From JAJFTV01 sp964426355 (GTDB lineage: Bacteria; Chloroflexota; Anaerolineae; Anaerolineales; Anaerolineaceae), in assembly GCA_964426355.1 (NCBI GenBank), contig CAYRRA010000066.1, positions 1 to 21,688 of the forward strand: a DNA stretch of 21,688 nt. The letters run 5' to 3'. Below the pieces are notes generated by a model. It searched no databases and was not told where the DNA came from. It saw nothing but the letters and a program-made list of their open reading frames with translations. This document shows positions 7,053 to 13,967 of this stretch, piece by piece. Position 1 is the stretch's first letter; the number at the start of each line of letters is the position of its first letter. The translations under genes were made by a program, and so were the position numbers.

Positions 7053-8045
7053 ATGAAAGAACCACAGATTCAGGTTGAGAACCTGTCAAAAGCTTACCGC
7101 GTGCCGGTACGGCATGAAGGATTGGGCGCAGCGCTGCGCAGTTTGTTCAAACCGAGCTATGACCTGGTTGAAGCGGTGCGCGATATTTGTTTCGCGATCA
7201 ATGCCGGTGAGATGGTCGGATTGATCGGCCCGAATGGAGCGGGAAAGACCACCACGCTCAAGATGCTTTCAGGGCTGTTATTCCCCACCGCTGGCACGGC
7301 GCGCATTGCCGGCTTTGTGCCCTGGGAACGCAAACCGGATTATCTGCGGCGCATCAGCATGGTAATGGGCAACAAGAGCCAGATGCTGTGGGATATTCCA
7401 CCCCTGGATTCATTTAAGGTATTGTCCGAGATTTACTCTGTGCCTCCAGTTGAATACCGCCAGACGCTGGATGAATTGATCGATTTGCTCGATATGAAAG
7501 AACTGCTCACCAAGCCGGTGCGCAACCTTTCGCTGGGGGAACGCATGAAATGCGAGCTGACCGCCAGCCTGCTACACCGCCCGGCGGTGATGTTCCTTGA
7601 CGAGCCCACGCTCGGGTTGGATGTTTCCATGCAAATCAGGCTACGCAGTTTCCTGAGCGATTACAACCGGCGCAGCGGTGTGACCGTGCTGCTCACCAGC
7701 CATTACATGGCAGATGTGATGGCGCTTTGCCCGCGCGTGATTTTGATCCATCACGGTAAACTGCTGTATGACGGCGCGTTGAACGGCTTGGCAAGACAAC
7801 TCGCCCCGTTCAAATTACTGCGGGTAACTTTACAGCAGGAGCACGCGGCGGAGAATTTACAGCTTCCGCCTGATGTGGAAATCAGCGAGCAGTCTCCCGA
7901 CCAAATTACGCTGCGCACCCCTCGCTCCTCTGCGCCGGAATTGACCGCTTTTCTGCTGCAAAACCTGCCGGTGGCTGATTTATCCGTAGAAGACCCGCCG
8001 ATTGATGCTGTCATTGACCAGGTTTACAGCGGGGGTGAGCTGTGA
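7053..8045 (+). CDS. ABC exporter ATP-binding subunit (COG4586 type)
   Basis: The start at ATG 7053 is set by AAGGAGA at 7038-7044; a TTG three codons upstream sits inside that site. 330 residues: Walker A GPNGAGKT (59-66), Q-loop region MVMGNKSQMLW, ABC signature NLSLGERMKC, Walker B VMFLDEPTLGLD and H-loop LLTSHYM. The extended stretch between the first strand and Walker A (EGLGAALRSLFKPSYDLVEAV) is characteristic of the ATPases that partner DUF990/ABC-2 permeases. About 100 C-terminal residues form an extra domain. It binds ATP at the cytoplasmic face to power the two permeases that follow. The TGA stop overlaps the GTG of the next gene by 4 bases (GTGA), so translation is coupled. The cargo is not evident. 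Confidence 0.95.
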   Translation: MKEPQIQVENLSKAYRVPVRHEGLGAALRSLFKPSYDLVEAVRDICFAINAGEMVGLIGPNGAGKTTTLKMLSGLLFPTAGTARIAGFVPWERKPDYLRRISMVMGNKSQMLWDIPPLDSFKVLSEIYSVPPVEYRQTLDELIDLLDMKELLTKPVRNLSLGERMKCELTASLLHRPAVMFLDEPTLGLDVSMQIRLRSFLSDYNRRSGVTVLLTSHYMADVMALCPRVILIHHGKLLYDGALNGLARQLAPFKLLRVTLQQEHAAENLQLPPDVEISEQSPDQITLRTPRSSAPELTAFLLQNLPVADLSVEDPPIDAVIDQVYSGGEL

Positions 8046-8833
8046 ACGTGCGCGGCGGTTTTGCGCTCATCCGTGGGTTGTGGCTTTCGTGGATGCAGTA
8101 CCGTAGCTTCTTTTTCCTGCTGGCATTTGGCTGGATGATCCCGCCATTGATCTATCTGCTGGTCTGGTCGACTGCCGCTGGTGATGGGCTTATCGGCGGA
8201 TTGAGCCGCGGTGATTTTGTGGCGTATTACCTGGCATTGATCCTGGTCAACCAGGTGACCTATTCGCAGACGAACTGGACGGTTGGAGACCTGATTCGCT
8301 ATGGGCAGATGAACCAGGTGCTGATGCGCCCGCTGCCGCCCATTTTTGACGCGCTTGCCAGCGAGCTGGCTGGAAAAGTGGTTTACCTGGCTTTTGATGT
8401 GCCTGTGGTGGTCTTGCTGGCGTTGGTGCTGCGACCGGAGTTTCATCTCACCCTTTCTGGCGGGTTGTTGTTTCTTCCGGCGCTGCTACTGGCTTGGGCG
8501 CTGCGATTTTTCTGGGGGTACTGCCTTGCGCTGCTGGCTTTTTGGGCAACGCGTGCCGATGCCCTTTTGGGGTTGCAGGATGCGCTGATCTTCCTGTTAG
8601 CCGGGCAGGTTGCGCCGGTTACGCTGCTGCCGGGTGTGCTGGGTACGGCTGCTCGGATACTGCCATTCCGCTACATGGTGGCTTTTCCGGTAGAAGTGCT
8701 GACCGGGCAGGCAACCGGAACGGCTTTAGCGACGGGTTTTGTTTTTCAAGCAGCCTGGCTGCTCCTGGCTGTGATTTTATACCGGGTCGTTTGGCACAAA
8801 GGGCTGCGCCGCTATGCGGCGGTGGGAGGGTAA
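8042..8833 (+). CDS. ABC-2/DUF990-type permease, subunit 1
   Basis: 263 residues beginning with GTG, overlapping the ATPase stop. Six hydrophobic segments are visible: about 20-40, 60-78, 112-130, 138-162, 175-200 and 230-250. The N-terminus (LIRGLWLSWMQYRSFFFLLAFGWMIPPLIYLLVW) and the loop NQVTYSQTNWTVGDLIRYGQMNQVLMRPLPP match the pattern of the DUF990 exporter family, in which 'xxxxxxirxGxlxxxLlrPlxp' recurs. It forms half of the membrane channel of the exporter. The downstream permease follows after 3 bases. Confidence 0.88.
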   Translation: MNVRGGFALIRGLWLSWMQYRSFFFLLAFGWMIPPLIYLLVWSTAAGDGLIGGLSRGDFVAYYLALILVNQVTYSQTNWTVGDLIRYGQMNQVLMRPLPPIFDALASELAGKVVYLAFDVPVVVLLALVLRPEFHLTLSGGLLFLPALLLAWALRFFWGYCLALLAFWATRADALLGLQDALIFLLAGQVAPVTLLPGVLGTAARILPFRYMVAFPVEVLTGQATGTALATGFVFQAAWLLLAVILYRVVWHKGLRRYAAVGG

Positions 8834-8836
8834 AAA

Positions 8837-9628
8837 ATGCGTTATCTACGTTTGATCGGTCAATTCATTCGGGCTTCCTTTCAGGAAGAGGCGGCTTACC
8901 GTTCTAACTTTTTCATCAGTTTGCTGCATTCGCTGCTCAACCTGGGTACGGGTGTACTGGGTGTGATTGTGTTGTTTAGCCAGGTGGAGAGTGTGCGCGG
9001 CTGGAGTTATGCTTCGACCCTGGCGCTGTTGGGGGTGTACCTGACGGTCAGCGCGCTGCGCGGGCTGTTCATCGGTCCGGGGCTGGAGGCGTTAGCCGGG
9101 ATGGATGGTGAGATCTGGAGCGGCAAGTTCGATTTCACCGCCCTGCGCCCGCTGAACATCCAGTTTTATGTCAGCCTGCGCAAATGGCACCCCTTTGCAC
9201 TGTTTGATCTGCTGCTGGGGCTGGGGGTGTTGGCGGCTGCGGTGGCGCGCCTGGGCACAAGCCTGAGCGCCGGGCAGGTTCTGGCTTTTCTGCTGGCGCT
9301 TGCGGCTGGCGTGTTGACGCTCTATGCCATCTTGTTAGCTTTTGCCGGATTGGTGTTTTGGAGCCCCGAGGTACTCTTTACCTGGATTTTCAACGGCGTT
9401 TTTCAGATGGCGCGTTACCCGGTGGGGATGTATCCCGGATGGCTGCGGCTGGTGCTCACCTGGGTGATCCCGGTGGGTGTCATCACCACGCTTCCGGCGC
9501 AGGCGTTAACCGGAACGCTTTCCCCCTGGATGCTGGCGGGCGGTGTGGCGCTTTCACTATTGCTCACCGTTGGCGCATCAGCGTTATTCCATGCAGGTTT
9601 ACGGCGTTATGCCAGTGCTTCGAGCTAG
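8837..9628 (+). CDS. ABC-2/DUF990-type permease, subunit 2
   Basis: 263 residues, the same length as its neighbour, with GGAGGG six bases before the ATG. It has about six membrane segments and the family loop GEIWSGKFDFTALRPLNIQFYVSLRKW (compare 'G.l...L.rPl...f'). A WIFNGVFQMARYPVGMYPGWLR stretch is typical of the second DUF990 permease, where 'ArYPl.iyp.wlr' is conserved. Together with the two upstream genes it completes a three-component exporter. The TAG stop overlaps the stop of the convergent RidA-like gene on the four-base palindrome CTAG. Confidence 0.88.
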   Translation: MRYLRLIGQFIRASFQEEAAYRSNFFISLLHSLLNLGTGVLGVIVLFSQVESVRGWSYASTLALLGVYLTVSALRGLFIGPGLEALAGMDGEIWSGKFDFTALRPLNIQFYVSLRKWHPFALFDLLLGLGVLAAAVARLGTSLSAGQVLAFLLALAAGVLTLYAILLAFAGLVFWSPEVLFTWIFNGVFQMARYPVGMYPGWLRLVLTWVIPVGVITTLPAQALTGTLSPWMLAGGVALSLLLTVGASALFHAGLRRYASASS

Positions 9629-9996
9629 TTCCTGACGGCAATTCCTTCGATCTGGATACGGCAGGCTTCATCTACGAATACGCTGGTGATGGTGACACGC
9701 ACCGGGTAATTCGCAGTGAAGACCTGCTGCCAGGCGCTGTGCATGCCGTTAAAGTCGGCAATATCCTTGAGGATCACGGTCACCTTTGCCAGATTGTGTA
9801 AACCTAGCCCGATTTCTCCAAATGCGTTCTCCAGGTTGCGGAATGTTTGCAGAGTCTGTTCTTCTATTGTGGGAAGTGTGCGCCCTGCCGCATCGCGGTA
9901 GCCGCCAAAATGACCGATGTAGACTGTATTATCATGGATGACAAAGGTGGATATATCGTATTGATCGTATGGTGGGAGTGTTATTCGGTCAATCAT
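9625..9996 (-). CDS. RidA/YjgF-family protein
   Basis: 123 residues with AAGGA eight bases before the ATG. The fold signature is present: VYIGHFGGYRDAAGRTLPTIEEQTLQTFRNLENAFGEIGLGLHNLAKVTVILKDIADF, then the C-terminal YPVRVTITSVFVDEACRIQIEGIAV. The Arg of YPVRVT aligns with the active-site Arg of RidA imine/enamine deaminases, and the Glu of IQIEGIA with its partner, so deaminase activity is possible. The usual SGQ turn reads GHFGG here, so it may belong to one of the non-archetypal Rid subfamilies. It is the last gene of the - strand run headed by the TetR regulator, 43 bases after the phosphoesterase stop. Confidence 0.85.
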   Translation of the reverse strand: MIDRITLPPYDQYDISTFVIHDNTVYIGHFGGYRDAAGRTLPTIEEQTLQTFRNLENAFGEIGLGLHNLAKVTVILKDIADFNGMHSAWQQVFTANYPVRVTITSVFVDEACRIQIEGIAVRN

Positions 9997-10039
9997 CGTT
10001 TTATCCTTATGGAAAAGATGGAACTGGCTTGTGTTACTG

Positions 10040-11212
10040 TTATTCTGTGTTGCTTAGATCGATGACGGTGATCTCGGGTGGGCACAGGAAGCGTGCCCGT
10101 GGTGCAACTGAACCCTCCATGCCAATACCGCGACTGACGTACATTACGGTATCGCCCAGTTCATAACGCCCCATTTCATACTGCTTGCCGTAGCGTGAGA
10201 ACGTAATCAGTGCGCCATAGAACGGGATGCGGATCTGCCCGCCGTGCGTGTGCCCAGCCAGATAGAAATCTACGCCGGTCTGTGAGGCAATCTCGATCAG
10301 ATCGGGTGTGTGATAAAGCAGGATGGAGAAGGCTTCTGGCGGCACCTGCTGCATCAGCCTGGTCAGGGTATCGGCGTCGTTATGCTCGTCACGCATGGTA
10401 ACACCGACCAGATAGACTACCCCGCTCTCCAGCGGCAGAGGCAATACCTCGTTGTCCAGCACGGTGATTTCCAGGGAGGAAAAGAGTTCATCCATGAGAT
10501 AAGCACTATCCACCGAACCATCGACTGCGTATACACCCAGCGGTGCGTGGAGCTTCGCCAGCAGTGTACGTGCCTGTTCCAGCGATACCGGATCATCCAG
10601 GTTCGAAAGATTTAGATAATCGCCAGTCAGCAGAATCAAATCGGGTTGCTGTGCTTCCACGAGTGGGATTAACCGCGTTTCACGCTGAGTCTGGCGCTCA
10701 AGATGCAGATCGGTCAGGTGCAGGATGCGGATGGGGTGCAGATCGTTTTGTTCTGTACGCTCTTCCAGGTGGGTGACCTTCAGGTTCATAGGTTCAAAGA
10801 AAAAACCGTAAATCAACACTGCTGCCAACATCAGGTTGAGCAACAGGAAAATAAGGTTGGGGCGGTGTAGAGCGCCTCCTTTCCCTGTTTGCCATTGCTT
10901 AATCAAAACCCAACCGATGAATAACACCAGCCGGGCAGCCCACCAGGCTGTGAGCGGTACGATGATTGGTCCGAAGGAAATGTTGAGGCGGGGTAGGGCG
11001 ACCAGCAGCGCCATATCTAGCAGGCAGAAACAGACTGTAACCATTGAGACCAGCGTTACGCTGTGTTGAAAACCTGCCTTCACCAACCAGAACGCAACCG
11101 CGGCAGCTAAAACGAATAGCAGCAGGAGAATCAGCTTCGCCAGGTCGGTTGTATGGGTGGCAAAGAAGACCAGAAGCCCCTCGATGTGTCCGGTATTTAA
11201 CATGCTCCCCAC
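10040..11212 (-). CDS. Membrane-anchored metallophosphoesterase with altered GNH motif
   Basis: 390 residues. Four N-terminal membrane helices (about 23-45, 52-74, 80-104, 120-140) precede a calcineurin-like phosphoesterase domain, the layout of YkuE-type enzymes. Metal-site motifs: TDLH at 167-170, GD at 197-198, H301 in LLYHTPDLI, GHTHGG at 320-325. The expected GNHD/GNHE motif is replaced by GSVD (232-235), so both the metal-ligand Asn and the general-acid His are missing. The phosphoester substrate is unknown; lipid-linked substrates are known in the family. The start is uncertain: GTG 11212 has no Shine-Dalgarno, while ATG 11203 has GGGGAG unusually close. It follows the hydrolase by 78 bases. 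Confidence 0.87.
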   Translation of the reverse strand: MGSMLNTGHIEGLLVFFATHTTDLAKLILLLLFVLAAAVAFWLVKAGFQHSVTLVSMVTVCFCLLDMALLVALPRLNISFGPIIVPLTAWWAARLVLFIGWVLIKQWQTGKGGALHRPNLIFLLLNLMLAAVLIYGFFFEPMNLKVTHLEERTEQNDLHPIRILHLTDLHLERQTQRETRLIPLVEAQQPDLILLTGDYLNLSNLDDPVSLEQARTLLAKLHAPLGVYAVDGSVDSAYLMDELFSSLEITVLDNEVLPLPLESGVVYLVGVTMRDEHNDADTLTRLMQQVPPEAFSILLYHTPDLIEIASQTGVDFYLAGHTHGGQIRIPFYGALITFSRYGKQYEMGRYELGDTVMYVSRGIGMEGSVAPRARFLCPPEITVIDLSNTE

Positions 11213-11290
11213 TGATTCATACGAATTGGATAAAAAACTTTACCTTTCTGTGTAATCTTAAGCGCAAAATAAACCCAACCAATTTCAAGC

Positions 11291-12139
11291 TTAATCTTGC
11301 AGAAAGTTTATCACAGTCCGGATGAATTCTTCTGGTTTCTCACGCTGTAACCAGTGCCCGCTGTCTTCGATGATGTGCAGGCGGGAGCCATTGATCAACC
11401 GCTGGGCTTCCTCTGCACAAGACAGCGGGACACCCACATCCTGCCGACCTTGCAAAATCAATGTCGGCGCTGAAATTTCCCCCAGGCGTTCCAGGTAGAC
11501 GGTGCGCAGACTGCGCATCCTGACCTCGTCGCGCTGAAAGCGGGTGAACGCTCGCCCGGCGTGTGGTTTTTGGGTTTCAGCATAAACTTTCTCGATGAGC
11601 GCAGGGGGGATGCGCTTGGGGTCATGGAAGAGGGCGCGGGTCATCCAGTTGAGCATGGCGCGGCTGCGACGGGTGAGCGCCCAGGTTAACTCCATTAACC
11701 CCGGTGTTTGTACCGAAAGCCAGCTTATAAAATGCATGGCAACCTTGCGCTGGATGCCGTATGGGGCTGCCAGCACCAGTTTGTGTGTGCGTTGAGGTCT
11801 TTCCAGGGTAGACCCCAGAGAAATGGCTCCACCCATCGACAATCCCACCAGGCTGGGACGTTCCAGCTCGAGTGCGTCCATCAGGCTGCCGACGAAGTCA
11901 ATGTAGAAAGGGACGGTATAGGCAATATCCGGACGCTCGCTTTCGCCGTAGCCGGGCAGGTTGGGCGCAAAGACGCGGTGTCCGCTTTCTGCCAGGGGTG
12001 CGATGATATGCTCCCAGGAGAGACTGGCAGAATCGGTGCCGGCGCCGTGCAGCAACAAAACACTGGAGCCGTGTTCACCGGCATAGAAGTAATGTGTGCG
12101 CAGCCCGTTGATGGTGATGGTATGTTCATGGATTTCCAT
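11291..12139 (-). CDS. Alpha/beta hydrolase
   Basis: The start is set at ATG 12139, where AAGGAA precedes by about eight bases; the upstream in-frame extension lies inside the tetR gene. 282 residues with a complete alpha/beta-hydrolase set: oxyanion loop LLLHGAGTD (HGAG at 31-34), nucleophile elbow GLSMGG with Ser101, acid Asp234 in GRQDVGVP, and His262 in DSGHWLQRE. The cap region, about 130-205, is helical. It resembles the broad esterase/C-C hydrolase group that acts on small esters or ring-cleavage products; no specific substrate can be assigned. It begins only four bases after the tetR stop, so the two are almost certainly one transcript and the regulator probably senses a related compound. 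Confidence 0.92.
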   Translation of the reverse strand: MEIHEHTITINGLRTHYFYAGEHGSSVLLLHGAGTDSASLSWEHIIAPLAESGHRVFAPNLPGYGESERPDIAYTVPFYIDFVGSLMDALELERPSLVGLSMGGAISLGSTLERPQRTHKLVLAAPYGIQRKVAMHFISWLSVQTPGLMELTWALTRRSRAMLNWMTRALFHDPKRIPPALIEKVYAETQKPHAGRAFTRFQRDEVRMRSLRTVYLERLGEISAPTLILQGRQDVGVPLSCAEEAQRLINGSRLHIIEDSGHWLQREKPEEFIRTVINFLQD

Positions 12140-12143
12140 ATTA

Positions 12144-12827
12144 TTATTCCTTTTGAGCTTTTTCTTCTGCATACTGCTGATGCAGTGTCTGTACCGCCGC
12201 GCGCAGCGCCTGTTTTCCGGATTCCTGGTCGCCGCCTTGTAATGCGATGCCCGCTGTCATCATGCTATCCAGCGTATCGGCTACCTTATCCAGCGGCGGC
12301 GCCTGGTTGGCGGGAATCACGGATTCAATTGTGGCAAACCCGTAGGCAATGATGGTCAGCAGATATGCCAGGCTTTGCGGGTCGATGCCGCTGCGCACCT
12401 GTCCGGCAGCCTGGAGATGCTCGATGAATGCTTTCCCAAACCACAAGCGATTGAGGTAGCGGGAATTGTCCTGGCGATGGATATAATCACCCAGCACGCG
12501 GCTGTCCTGGGTGTACAGTGCGCACATCAGCGGGTTGGCTTGCAGCGCCAGCAGCGAATGGCGGTACAGGCGGACCAACGAGCCGCCCTGCGGGTCCTGC
12601 TCCACACGCACCAGCAGGTCGTCCAGCAGCCGTTGCATCTCGCGCACGATTAACACATCGAACAGTTCGTCTTTGCTCCCCCAATGCAAATAGATGGCGC
12701 CTTTTGCAACCCCCGCAGCCTGAGCAATATCGCTGACGCTGGTCTTGTCATACCCGTAACGGGGGATCAGATTTGCGGCGGCATCCAGGATGCGTTCAGC
12801 ACGGTTGGCTGTGTTTCGTTTTGTCAT
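12144..12827 (-). CDS. TetR-family transcriptional regulator
   Basis: 227 residues. The N-terminal helix-turn-helix spans about residues 11-60: RILDAAANLIPRYGYDKTSVSDIAQAAGVAKGAIYLHWGSKDELFDVLI, a clear TetR_N pattern including the 'YxhFxsKdeL' end (YLHWGSKDEL here). The remaining 165 residues are helical and form the ligand and dimer domain. AAGG precedes the ATG by eight bases. The gene heads a - strand run with the alpha/beta hydrolase, the phosphoesterase and the RidA-like protein. A palindrome directly before its start makes autorepression likely. Confidence 0.94.
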   Translation of the reverse strand: MTKRNTANRAERILDAAANLIPRYGYDKTSVSDIAQAAGVAKGAIYLHWGSKDELFDVLIVREMQRLLDDLLVRVEQDPQGGSLVRLYRHSLLALQANPLMCALYTQDSRVLGDYIHRQDNSRYLNRLWFGKAFIEHLQAAGQVRSGIDPQSLAYLLTIIAYGFATIESVIPANQAPPLDKVADTLDSMMTAGIALQGGDQESGKQALRAAVQTLHQQYAEEKAQKE

Positions 12828-12838
12828 TATATGACCTT

Positions 12839-12864
12839 ATGACCAAAATCGTTTTATTAGTCAT
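12839..12864 (-). promoter_or_regulatory. Probable TetR operator
   Basis: A 26-bp imperfect palindrome: ATGACCAAAA at one end and TATTAGTCAT at the other match at 8 of 10 positions. It sits between the predicted -10 hexamer and the tetR start codon. A further ATGACC lies directly beside it (12831-12836). This position would block transcription initiation when occupied. Confidence 0.55.
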
Positions 12865-12892
12865 ATTATATAACAAAATCAACCGCAGTCAA
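12865..12892 (-). promoter_or_regulatory. Predicted sigma70-type promoter of the tetR run
   Basis: On the - strand TTGACT (12887-12892) and a perfect TATAAT (12865-12870) are separated by 16 bases. The palindrome at 12839-12864 starts at the base after the -10. Confidence 0.7.
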
Positions 12893-13022
12893 TGGAGCAA
12901 TTTTCAGTTTGGAAAATATTGGCAAAAATCTGGTTCAAATGACATGAATACGGATTTAGGATTTTTACCCGCTTACCCAAATTGAGGTTGAAATATGCAA
13001 AATTTAGCGATTTTGTCACAGA

Positions 13023-13054
13023 GTACCAGCAATTTCCAGCGAAAAATTGCGTAC
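13023..13054. repeat. Small inverted repeat downstream of the HIT-like gene
   Basis: GTAC + GCAATTT (13023-13035, with a two-base CA bulge) pairs with AAATTGC + GTAC (13044-13054) around an eight-base loop. It lies about 70 bases past the - strand HIT-like gene with no T-run, in the otherwise featureless AT-rich stretch between that gene and tetR. Confidence 0.3.
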
Positions 13055-13120
13055 TAAAGCCGATAGTTGTTGTCAAATTCATATTGAAAAATTGTGAATG
13101 GAGACTGCACAGATGCCGGT

Positions 13121-13819
13121 TCAGAGCCTGTCGCCGGACAGGATGTGAAGGATAAGCCCTTTGCCAGGGTTTGTGGTGTTCACTCGGATTGCCAGTGTGT
13201 ATGCGGAAAGGGAAAATTCTGAAATTATAGATTGCGCATAGACATAGCAATCTATTAATAAAGCTGTTTGAGCAGGTTTCGAAAAGTCCAGCAGGTGCAG
13301 TTCAGGCAGGGCATGCCCGGCGCTAACGACATAGTGAAATGCTCGAGCCGGGCGCGGATGTGGGTAAGCGCTGACCAAACTGGCTGACAGGTTCCCGGCA
13401 TCCGCAGGGGGGGATGCTGGCTCTTCTATACCCAGGCGGAGCGGGTCTTCCTTTGAACCCTGGATTAGATGGAGATGGAGCTGGGGAACTTCCTGGTAAC
13501 GCCCGCCGTTGATCATCAAAGTGAAACAGGAAAGAGATTTTTGGGATGCCGTTGTCCTGGCGGTTTCAAAGATGGAAAGAGCAGATAGCCTGTCTTCCGG
13601 TTTGTCCAGTTGTAAAGAGGAGAAGGCGGGGATGCGCTTTTTGGGGACGACCAACAGATTCAGATCAAAACACGGCTTTGGGTGGCTGAACACGATGACC
13701 AATGTATTTTCGAAATGCCTTTTCAGCGGCATGAGTGCAGAAAAATGTTGAAAGGCAAATCCAATAAAGTGGGCGGAGAGCCTGCTCCTGGCGATTTTGA
13801 AAAGGAATTGTTTGAGCAC
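13121..13819 (-). CDS. Tandem HIT-like protein with degenerate second domain
   Basis: 232 residues from GTG 13819 (AAGGAG 11 bases upstream). Residues about 35-121 look like a histidine-triad domain: ENTLVIVFSHPKPCFDLNLLVVPKKRI, then LMINGGRYQEVPQLHLHLIQG. The triad reads Q-L-H-L-H (Q113, H115, H117), so the first His is Gln but the central nucleophile position is kept. Residues about 160-232 repeat the pattern in decayed form: FHYVVSAGHALPELHLLDFSK, then LAIRVNTTNPGKGLILHILSG, where the triad positions are Leu/Ile and no nucleophile remains. HIT enzymes hydrolyse or transfer nucleoside phosphates. This may be a pseudo-dimer with one active half. The gene stands alone and shows no clear terminator. 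HIT membership rests on pattern reading and is less certain than most calls here. Confidence 0.6.
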   Translation of the reverse strand: MLKQFLFKIARSRLSAHFIGFAFQHFSALMPLKRHFENTLVIVFSHPKPCFDLNLLVVPKKRIPAFSSLQLDKPEDRLSALSIFETARTTASQKSLSCFTLMINGGRYQEVPQLHLHLIQGSKEDPLRLGIEEPASPPADAGNLSASLVSAYPHPRPARAFHYVVSAGHALPELHLLDFSKPAQTALLIDCYVYAQSIISEFSLSAYTLAIRVNTTNPGKGLILHILSGDRL

Positions 13820-13905
13820 AGGCTTTCTTTCTCCTTTTTGTGCAACATACGAGCAGGTTTTTTATCGATCACCGCGAATTTCGATCAGACAAAACTTGAG
13901 AAAAA

Positions 13906-13947
13906 GTGGCTGTCCAAAAAACAGAATAACATTTCCCGGACAGCCAC
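13906..13947 (-). terminator. Intrinsic terminator of the molybdenum hydroxylase operon
   Basis: GTGGCTGTCC (13906-13915) and GGACAGCCAC (13938-13947) form a perfect 10-bp stem with a 22-base loop. Read on the - strand it is followed directly by TTTTTCTC. It lies about 20 bases past the stop of the large subunit gene. Confidence 0.88.
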
Positions 13948-13967
13948 AAGGTTCAACAGAGTGAATT

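Noticed and set aside
12932..12942. GGTTCAAATGA, resembling a tRNA T-loop
   Set aside because: No acceptor stem, anticodon arm or D-loop can be drawn around it.
13127..13142. CCTGTC/GACAGG hairpin at the end of the HIT-like gene
   Set aside because: It lies inside the last codons, is only 6 bp and has no U-tract, so it is likely chance.
12879..13250. 123-codon open frame on the - strand covering the tetR/HIT gap
   Set aside because: It overlaps the 3' end of the HIT-like gene and the tetR promoter, has no Shine-Dalgarno and an improbable composition.
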